A stretch of 64,000 nt of DNA from Rhodovulum sp. ES.010 (GTDB taxonomy: Bacteria; Pseudomonadota; Alphaproteobacteria; Rhodobacterales; Rhodobacteraceae): positions 444,001 through 508,000 of the forward strand of contig NZ_FSRS01000001.1 in NCBI RefSeq assembly GCF_900142935.1, given 5' to 3'. The notes beneath the pieces are model-generated. The model made no database searches and had not been told where the DNA came from. It was given only the letters and a program-made list of their open reading frames with translations. The translations under genes and the position numbers were made by a program. Shown here one piece after another: positions 58,114 to 64,000 of this stretch; within the stretch, counting starts at the first letter, position 1; each line of letters begins with the position of its first letter.

Positions 58114-58428
58114 GATACTTCCTCGCTCTTCACACGCTGGTGGACGAGACCACTCGAACAGCGTTGGTCCACGACATGGTGAAAAAAAGGCCGCGCGGCG
58201 TGATCGCATCCGAAACCGCGCTCACGGGCGGTGGCAGGGTCTAGGCCTCGGAAGACGAGAGACGACCGCTTCCCTCGGTCGGCCCAGCGCCGGGGGCAGG
58301 TCGCAGGCCACCGTAGACCAAACCGTAGACCAAATGGCGCCTCTTGACGGGACGACTCGGCAGCGGATACCCCTTGTTTCGTTGAAGGGAGACCCGTCGA
58401 GGGTGCCTGTAACGGGAATAGAACAACC
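58114..58428. other. decayed remnant of the integrative element right of the IS
   Basis: 315 bases without a whole gene. An open stretch right after the IS end reads YFLALHTLVDETTRTALVHD and so on to a stop at 58244; it has no start of its own outside the IS and no recognised family, so it is a gene tail. It does not continue the integrase. The rest holds no feature I can name. Confidence 0.5.
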
Positions 58429-58442
58429 CTCTGGGGGCACCA
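58429..58442 (+). other. attachment site, right copy (attR-like)
   Basis: CTCTGGGGGCACCA, an exact 14-bp copy of the 3' end of tRNA-Thr at 56570-56583, 1.86 kb away. Together they bound a small, mostly deleted integrative element. Confidence 0.7.
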
Positions 58443-58960
58443 CGCATCTCGTCGACGGGCCCTGCTGGACGTGCCGGTCAAGGATGCCCGCGGCCGGGGC
58501 GGCGAAGGCGGGGCGTGACAGCCGGTGCCGGGCCCGGAGGCCGCTGGCGGTCACGGTCGTCTCTACCCTCAAGGCCTCTGGAGCAGCGAAATACATCCAC
58601 AAATTGTGTGGATATCTCTGTGAGCACAAGCGTTACCAATTTATTAAACGGCGCTATTCCAAATACTTAATATGCCTCGCCCAATAATTGGGCAACACCC
58701 TTAAGGTATTGGAACAAATCATGTATTCGCGCCTTGCGAAGGATTGACGCGGCACCCGTCCCGCGTGTTGCAAGACGCGTTACGCTTACCTAACGTCAGT
58801 GGATTCTTCTCCGGGCCGCCCGTCCGCGCGGGCAAGCCTGCTCTCCCATAGCGGGCAAGGGGCCGGCGCCGTGTCGCCCGGGGCGTGCCGCGCGGGGCGG
58901 GTCTGTGGCCAGGGGCGCGACCGGCCGCTGCCGGTCGGCCCCGCGCTTCTGGCCGCGGGG
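58443..58960. other. 518-bp gene-free region with an AT-rich island
   Basis: No convincing gene. From about 58590 to 58740 it is much richer in A/T than the rest and has two clear palindromes: ATCCACA-N5-TGTGGAT at 58595-58613 and GCCCAATAATTGGGC at 58679-58693. TGTGGATAT at 58607 is one base from the complement of a DnaA box. Could be a promoter region that lost its gene, or foreign DNA next to the element. Confidence 0.55.
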
Positions 58961-61342
58961 TCATGCCGCGCGGTCGGCCGCCGGCGTGTCGCGCCAGCGG
59001 AGGCCGGGGCGGTAGCGCGCGGCGATGCGGCCCTGCTCGAGCGCGAAGAGGTGCAGCCAGCCATTGTCGAACAGGGCGCGCAGGTCGGGGTGCTTGTCCA
59101 GAACGTCCGCGATGGCCTGGCGCGGGGCCTCGATCAGCACCGACAGCCGCAACGGGTCATGCGCCAGCCGGGTACCGTCATGGACCGCCTGCCGGGGAAG
59201 GCCGCAGCGCAGCCGCCCGCCATTGCCCTGCACCACGCCGATGCCGCCCACGGGGTTGTGGATCAGCTTGTTGCCGCCGCCGAAAGCCTCTGGCGCCACG
59301 GCGGAGCCGTAATATTGCAGACTGATCCAGCTTGCCACGACGACCGGCGCGGTCAGGATCAGTTCCAGCGTCGCGAAGCCCGCGTCGTCCTGCCAGTCGT
59401 AGCTGTGCAGGAACGCCCGCCCGCCGAGGTCGACCCCGGCGGTCGCGGCGCGCGGGGCGGCGATGAAGGCGGCGCAGCCGGCCAGCCCCCATTCCGGCCG
59501 CGGTTCCGCCCAGTTCCGGGCGCGCGCCGCCACCGTTCCGGCCTCCGCGCCGGGCAGCCGCTGCGCGCGGTCGGCGCGGGCCAGCGCGCCCGCGCGGTCC
59601 AGCCAGGTGCGCACCGCGTCGAGACCGGCGCGGTCGCCCGCGGGCAGGTCGTCGGCGAACAGCGTGACCGCGTCGGTGGTGGTATCGTGCAGGCCGGCCA
59701 CGAAGCGGGTGTCGGCGGGCAGGTCGATCCCGTGGGCGGGCAGGCCCGCGCGAGTGTCGGGATCGTTCAGCAGCCGGGCCAGCAGCCGGGCCGAGACCTC
59801 GCCGGTCTGACCGCCGCAGGCCCCGCAGTGATAGGCGCTTTCGTGCGGATTGTTGGTGACGGTCGCGCCATGGCCGAGCAGGAGCACGAGGCGGCCGTGG
59901 CCGCGGGTGAGGCTCATCGCCGTGAGCACCCGCGCCGCAGTTTCGGCCCGCGCCTCGGGCGGCATGTCGTCCGTCAGCCGGGGGGCGGGGTCCGCCGGCG
60001 CCGCCTTGCCGGGGCGGCCGAGCGCGTCCTTCACGAGCTTTGCGCCGTAGAGCGGGCCCGCGGCCTCGACGAAGGCGAAGGACGAGACCGCGGCCTGCCG
60101 GAACCGGCCCCAGGCGCGGGCCGTGCGCGCGGCGATGCGGTGGGCCCGGTCGGCCGCGTCGCTTTCGCGGCTCTCGGAGGTCATGGCGGGTTTCAGGAGC
60201 ACCGGAAGATGCGACTCGACCACGTCGGAGCCATGCGCGCGGTGCGCCAGCGGCAGCCCGAAGAACCCGGCGAAGCCGATCGTCTCGATCTCGGGGCTCT
60301 GGCTTTCCAGCGCGCGGCGGAACACTTCCGACCGGACGTCGATGCAGAAGGCCGCCTGCACCGCCGGCCGCCGCGGCCCGGCCGCTGACGGGCCTTGCAG
60401 CGCCGCGTCGAGCCGGCGCTGGTGGGCGCGCTCGGCGGCGTCCTGCAGGATGGTGTCGATCACCTGGTCCTGCGTGGGGGCGACCGGCGCGGCGTGGGCG
60501 TCGACCGTCTCGGCCCAGCGGCGCTCGACCTCGGGCGACCGGTCCAGCAGCGCCTCCTCCCAGACCAGGCGGATCGCCAGCAGGTCGGCCAGCGTGCGGT
60601 CGGTCCCGCCGGACTGTTCGGCCTGCCAGAGCAGCCAGCGCGCGTGCTGGGCCCAGCCGTGGAGATCCATCAGAAGGCGATGGAATGCGGTTTGCGCGGC
60701 CGGTTGCGAAAGCCCCAGCCGCTCGGCCGCGCGCAGGATCGCGCGCTCGGCGGTGTCGGGCGCGTCCGCCACATGCGCGCAGAAGCCCGCCAGCCCGGCG
60801 ATCTCGGGCGTCAGGTCGTGGGTCGCCCATTCGCGCCAGGCGGCATAGGCGCCGCGCCCCGGCGTGGGCGTCCAGGGCGCCTGGCCCCGGTCGAACTGCC
60901 CCGCCGCCCAGAGCCCGAAGCTTTTGGCGAAGACCGAGGGCCAGTCCGTCCCCGTGGCCGTCGCCGCGAGGTCGGCCACGGTGGGCAGGGGCCGGGGGGC
61001 GGGGCTTTCGCCGCGCGCCTTGGCCTTGAGCATGGCAAGATCGGCGGGCTTCAGCGGCGAGGGGCAGGCGATCAGCGCGGCGGCGAGGTCGTCCTCGGTG
61101 ATCCGGCCGGCCGCGATCCCGGCCATCATCTCGGCGCGCGGCCGGGTCAGCCGCACCCCCGCGACGCGGGCAAGCCGGGCGGCGGCGGTGGCAAGGTCCT
61201 CGCCGGTCTGGCCGAGGAACGGGTTGACCGCGACGGTGGCGTCCAGCGGGAAGGCCGGCGGGATGGCGCGGGCGGCGGCCTCGGCGGCATCGAGCAGGCC
61301 GGAGACGCGGGCGGGGGCGATCTGCGCGTGGTTCAGGAACAT
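58961..61342 (-). CDS. dabA: DabA-type inorganic carbon transporter subunit (DUF2309)
   Basis: 793 residues of the DUF2309/DabA family, the beta-carbonic-anhydrase-like, zinc-binding subunit of the energy-coupled bicarbonate/CO2 accumulation complex. Zinc-site motifs are seen: FCIDVRSE (Cys, Asp, Arg) in the middle and [10 protein letters not shown] with His and Cys downstream. The start at [10 protein letters not shown] (61342) has GGGAGACG upstream. The frame is open all the way to 63040 but that part is out of frame with dabB and not real. Cytoplasmic, bound to DabB at the membrane. 17 bases from dabB. Confidence 0.93.
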   Translation of the reverse strand: MFLNHAQIAPARVSGLLDAAEAAARAIPPAFPLDATVAVNPFLGQTGEDLATAAARLARVAGVRLTRPRAEMMAGIAAGRITEDDLAAALIACPSPLKPADLAMLKAKARGESPAPRPLPTVADLAATATGTDWPSVFAKSFGLWAAGQFDRGQAPWTPTPGRGAYAAWREWATHDLTPEIAGLAGFCAHVADAPDTAERAILRAAERLGLSQPAAQTAFHRLLMDLHGWAQHARWLLWQAEQSGGTDRTLADLLAIRLVWEEALLDRSPEVERRWAETVDAHAAPVAPTQDQVIDTILQDAAERAHQRRLDAALQGPSAAGPRRPAVQAAFCIDVRSEVFRRALESQSPEIETIGFAGFFGLPLAHRAHGSDVVESHLPVLLKPAMTSESRESDAADRAHRIAARTARAWGRFRQAAVSSFAFVEAAGPLYGAKLVKDALGRPGKAAPADPAPRLTDDMPPEARAETAARVLTAMSLTRGHGRLVLLLGHGATVTNNPHESAYHCGACGGQTGEVSARLLARLLNDPDTRAGLPAHGIDLPADTRFVAGLHDTTTDAVTLFADDLPAGDRAGLDAVRTWLDRAGALARADRAQRLPGAEAGTVAARARNWAEPRPEWGLAGCAAFIAAPRAATAGVDLGGRAFLHSYDWQDDAGFATLELILTAPVVVASWISLQYYGSAVAPEAFGGGNKLIHNPVGGIGVVQGNGGRLRCGLPRQAVHDGTRLAHDPLRLSVLIEAPRQAIADVLDKHPDLRALFDNGWLHLFALEQGRIAARYRPGLRWRDTPAADRAA

Positions 61343-61359
61343 GGGTCGTCTCCCGTGGA

Positions 61360-62925
61360 TCAGTCGTGTTTCGCGAGCCGGAAGCCGCCGATCAGGCGGT
61401 CGAGCAGCGCGTTGAGGTAAAGCCCGTTGGCGAGGTGGACGCGAAGCCCGGCCGTGGCGGGGTGGTGCGCCCAGAGCGGGAACAGGGCCTGGGCGACGGC
61501 GACCACGCCGAAGGAGAGCACCGCCAGCGCGATCAGCGCCCATTCCAGCGGGCCGGGCGCCGGGGCCGGGGGCAGGGCGGGGCCCCAGACCCAATGCGCC
61601 GCCTGCTGGAAGGTGAAGTAGGCGAGCGCCGCGCCCAGCGCGGCAAGGCCCGTCCGCCGGGTCAGCGCGGCGGGCGCGGTATCGGCCAGCCCCTGCGCCA
61701 CGAGGTAGGCGACGCCGAAGATCAGCATCGCGCCGAGCGCCAGCGCCTGCGGCGATTTCGGGCCCGCGACGACGGTGAAGACGGCAGCGACCGCGCCGTA
61801 GAGGACGAGCGCGAGGCCGAAGGACCGCGCCACCGCGCCGGGGCTCGGCACCGCCACGGGCCCCGGCCGCCGCATCCCCGCCACCGCGCGGATCGCGCCG
61901 CCGGAGGCCAGGAAGGCATGCGCCTTGTAGAGCGAATGGGCCACGATATGCAGCAGCGCCAGCGCCCAGAGCCCCAGCCCGCATTGCAGCAGCAAAAAGC
62001 CCATCTGCGCCACCGTGGACCAGGCCAGCGCCGTCTTGATCGCGCTTTGCGTCAGCATCACGACCGCGCCGAACAGCGCGGTGAAGCCGCCCAGCATCAC
62101 CAGGGCGGCCATCGCCCCGGGGCTTGCCTGCACGAGCTCTGCGGTGCGCAGCAGGAGCACCCCGCCGGCATTGACGATCCCCGCATGCAAGAGCGCCGAG
62201 ACCGGGGTCGGGGCCTCCATCACCTCGGTCAGCCAGCCGTGCAGCGGGAAGGCCGCGGTCTTGAGCGCCGCGGCCAGGACCAGGAGGGCCGCGGCGGCCT
62301 GCGCGGCGGGGGGCAGGCCCCCGGCCGCGACCGCGGCGCCCATGGCGGCCAGGTCGGCCGTTCCGAAGGCGGCGAGGCACAGCGCGGCGGCCGCGAGCAG
62401 CGCCGCGTCGCCGGCGTGCCAGACCAGGGCGAACTTCGTCGCCGCGCGCCGGGCTTCGGGGCGGTCGGGGTAGAACAGCAGCAGCCGCCGCAGCGCCGCG
62501 CCGATCGCGACGAAGGCGAGGATCAGGGTCGCGAGGCTGCCCGCCTGCACGAGGACCAGCACCGCGGCGAGCGTGGCCAGCATCAGCCCGTGAAACGCGC
62601 CTTCGCGCGCCTCGCCGTCGAGGTAGCTGCGCGAATAGCGCGTCACGATCCAGCCGATGAAGGCGACGAGCAGCGCCATCGTGGCGCCCAGGCCGTCGAG
62701 GCGCAGCGCCAGGAGCACCGGCCCGTCGAACAGGGCGCGCTGGGCGGGCCCGGCGACGAGGAGTTGCGCGAGCCCCAGCCCCGCCAGCGCCAGCGCGGCG
62801 AGGGCGGCGATCTCGGCGAGGCGCGGAAGGGCGCGGGGGCGGCGCCCGGGATGGCGGAGGGCAAGCGCGGCGACGGCCAGCAGGACGAGCGGCGCGAGAA
62901 AACCCATCGGCGGGATCGAGGACAT
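61360..62925 (-). CDS. dabB: DabB-type membrane subunit (NuoL/MrpA-like)
   Basis: 521 residues with about 13 to 14 membrane helices, a NADH-quinone oxidoreductase subunit 5 / Mrp antiporter-like protein. The proton-channel motifs are present: [29 protein letters not shown] near residue 225 (conserved Lys and His) and [11 protein letters not shown] near 335. It couples proton flow to DabA. AGGGAGG before the ATG at 62925 decides the start. First gene of the dabB-dabA unit, divergent from a LysR regulator. Confidence 0.92.
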   Translation of the reverse strand: MSSIPPMGFLAPLVLLAVAALALRHPGRRPRALPRLAEIAALAALALAGLGLAQLLVAGPAQRALFDGPVLLALRLDGLGATMALLVAFIGWIVTRYSRSYLDGEAREGAFHGLMLATLAAVLVLVQAGSLATLILAFVAIGAALRRLLLFYPDRPEARRAATKFALVWHAGDAALLAAAALCLAAFGTADLAAMGAAVAAGGLPPAAQAAAALLVLAAALKTAAFPLHGWLTEVMEAPTPVSALLHAGIVNAGGVLLLRTAELVQASPGAMAALVMLGGFTALFGAVVMLTQSAIKTALAWSTVAQMGFLLLQCGLGLWALALLHIVAHSLYKAHAFLASGGAIRAVAGMRRPGPVAVPSPGAVARSFGLALVLYGAVAAVFTVVAGPKSPQALALGAMLIFGVAYLVAQGLADTAPAALTRRTGLAALGAALAYFTFQQAAHWVWGPALPPAPAPGPLEWALIALAVLSFGVVAVAQALFPLWAHHPATAGLRVHLANGLYLNALLDRLIGGFRLAKHD

Positions 62926-62976
62926 GGCGTGGCCTCCCTGTCGGTTGCGGTCGCCCAGCAATTAGCGCTGGCCATG

Positions 62977-63002
62977 CCGCAAAAAAATTACATATTTTGC
63001 GG
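62977..63002. promoter_or_regulatory. 8-bp inverted repeat between dabB and the LysR gene
   Basis: CCGCAAAA and TTTTGCGG are perfect 8-bp arms with a 10-base spacer, AT-rich, midway in the 107-bp divergent region. This is the size and place of a LysR-type operator that serves both promoters. Confidence 0.6.
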
Positions 63003-63032
63003 AAAGACGTTCGTTTTGATCGAAGGGTCGGC

Positions 63033-63917
63033 ATGCTCAACCTGCATCACCTGCGTCTGTTCCGGGCGGTCGCCCGCGACGGAACGCTCACCGGGGCGGC
63101 CCGCGCGCTCAACCTGTCGCAATCGGCGGTGTCGGCGCAGATACGGACGCTGGAGGCGGCGCTGGGCCACGACCTGTTCGAGCGGCGGGGGCGGGGGCTC
63201 GTGCTGACCGAGGCGGGCCGGATCGCGCTGGACCATGCCGAGGCGATCTTCCGCACCGCCGACGACCTGAGCGCCACCCTGCGCGAGGCGGGGCGGGCGC
63301 GGCGGGCGCTGCGGATCGGGGCGCTGGCCACGCTGTCGCGCAACTTCCAGATGGCGTTCCTGCGGCCGCTCGTCGGGCGGGCGGATGTCGAGCTCGTGCT
63401 GCGCTCCGGCTCGCAGGCGGAGCTGCTTCGGGGGCTCGACGCGTTGTCGCTGGACGTGGTCCTGACGGACCTGCTTCCCGCCCGCGATGCCGCCAGCCCC
63501 TATCTCGTGCACCGGCTGGCGGAGCAGCCCGTGGGGCTGATCGGCACGCCGGCGCGGGTCGGCGCCGGGGGGCGGTCGCTGGCGGACGTGCTGAACGCCG
63601 AGCCGGTGATCCTGCCCACGCCCGAATCCGCCCTGCGGGCGGGCTTCGACGCGCTGGCCGAACGGCTGGGAATCGTGCCGCGGATCGCCGCCGAGGCCGA
63701 CGACATGGCGATGATGCGGCTTCTTGCGCGCGAGGATGCGGGCCTGGCGGTGATTCCGCCGATCGTGGTGCGGGACGAGTTGACCGCGGGCACGCTTGTC
63801 GAATGCGCGCAGCTGGACGGGATCAGCGAAGCCTTCTGCGCCGTGACCCTGCAGCGGCGGTTCCCCAATCCGCTGCTGGCCGAGGTGCTGCACGCGGAGG
63901 GGTTTCCGGCGGTGTGA
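63033..63917 (+). CDS. LysR-family transcriptional regulator
   Basis: 294 residues. N-terminal winged HTH ([20 protein letters not shown] and [13 protein letters not shown], about 4-60) and a LysR substrate-binding domain (about 92-290). Its start [13 protein letters not shown] and its ligand domain recall the NhaR-like subgroup. It is divergent from dabB and probably switches dabBA by sensing carbon or ion state; the effector is unknown. Start at MLNLHHL after AAGGG; 12 codons upstream also open. Confidence 0.9.
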   Translation: MLNLHHLRLFRAVARDGTLTGAARALNLSQSAVSAQIRTLEAALGHDLFERRGRGLVLTEAGRIALDHAEAIFRTADDLSATLREAGRARRALRIGALATLSRNFQMAFLRPLVGRADVELVLRSGSQAELLRGLDALSLDVVLTDLLPARDAASPYLVHRLAEQPVGLIGTPARVGAGGRSLADVLNAEPVILPTPESALRAGFDALAERLGIVPRIAAEADDMAMMRLLAREDAGLAVIPPIVVRDELTAGTLVECAQLDGISEAFCAVTLQRRFPNPLLAEVLHAEGFPAV

Positions 63918-63985
63918 CGGCGCCGCGGCCGGCGCGGGTTTGACAGGTCGTGTGTCGCGTGAAAGCCTGCCGAAGGGGGGAAGGC

Positions 63986-64000
63986 ATGGACGCCGAACGC
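63986..64000 (+). CDS. start of a further gene, cut by the window end
   Basis: ATGGACGCCGAACGC (MDAER) with AAGGGGGGAAGGC upstream. Five codons only; identity cannot be told. A TTGACA about 40 bases upstream may be the promoter's -35 element. Confidence 0.35.

Noticed and set aside
58050..58244. 64-codon frame across the right end of the IS
   Set aside because: Its start is inside the IS on the opposite strand; the part outside is only a gene tail.
58595..58613. replication origin at the AT-rich island
   Set aside because: Only imperfect DnaA-like boxes and no replication gene nearby; kept as an observation, not called as an origin.
58961..63040. one 1359-codon minus-strand frame that would fuse DabA to an upstream domain
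   Set aside because: Upstream part is dabB read in the wrong frame; dabA has its own start and ribosome site at 61342.

Overview
The window is high-GC alphaproteobacterial DNA. Gene content and order point to the Rhodobacterales (Rhodobacter/Roseobacter group). The evidence is the tail end of a gene transfer agent (GTA) cluster, a lipoyl-E1beta form of pdhB, the order NDUFA12 / mlaD / DUF2155 / aat / accC / accB, a GapR homologue, a VPLPA-CTERM secreted protein and FnrL-type sites. Almost every gene has strong G/C bias at third codon positions, so antisense shadow reading frames are long and common.

Layout. 1-6060: the last GTA genes (gp13 partial, NlpC/P60 peptidase, the ~1300-codon gp15 tail/host-recognition protein interrupted by one in-frame TAA, a DUF2793 protein and a small conserved protein). 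6044-15436: housekeeping genes, namely a DksA/TraR zinc-finger protein, cysE, the pyruvate dehydrogenase genes pdhA-pdhB-pdhC with a frameshifted sulfotransferase gene between pdhA and pdhB, an AhpD-like protein, ftsB, pgk and two cyclophilins. 15512-17011: a secreted repeat protein with a VPLPA-CTERM tail. 17332-21262: a NDUFA12-like protein, mlaD, a DUF2155 protein, aat, accC and accB.

21531-35668 is a reductive pyrimidine degradation locus: preT-preA (dihydropyrimidine dehydrogenase), a RutR-like TetR regulator with a RutR-like palindrome, an omega-amino-acid aminotransferase, a carbamoyl-amidohydrolase, dihydropyrimidinase and an NMT1-type ABC importer. It would take uracil/thymine to beta-amino acids and semialdehydes. 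A glycosyltransferase and a duplicated-domain membrane protein of unknown role are interspersed.

35815-48262 looks like an acetate or short-chain acyl module. It holds acs, a complete Liv-type ABC importer, a divergent XRE/DUF2083 short-chain fatty-acyl type regulator, a single-domain response regulator, a small two-helix membrane protein and a histidine kinase whose sensor is a sodium:solute symporter domain (CrbS-like). Just upstream of acs lies a 50-residue lipoprotein gene behind a perfect FNR box.

48331-56460 is mixed: an orphan FliM/FliN-like protein, a TIGR01244 phosphatase-like protein, a second DksA/TraR protein behind an FNR-type box, small conserved proteins, a FadJ-like protein that has lost key catalytic residues, GapR, and an iron-type ABC permease. 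56508-58442 is a decayed integrative element at tRNA-Thr(TGT): a truncated integrase, a complete IS3-family element and a 14-bp copy of the tRNA 3' end. After an AT-rich gene-free stretch, 58961-63917 carries dabA-dabB (inorganic carbon transport) and a divergent LysR regulator with a palindromic site between them. The window ends 15 bases into another possible gene.
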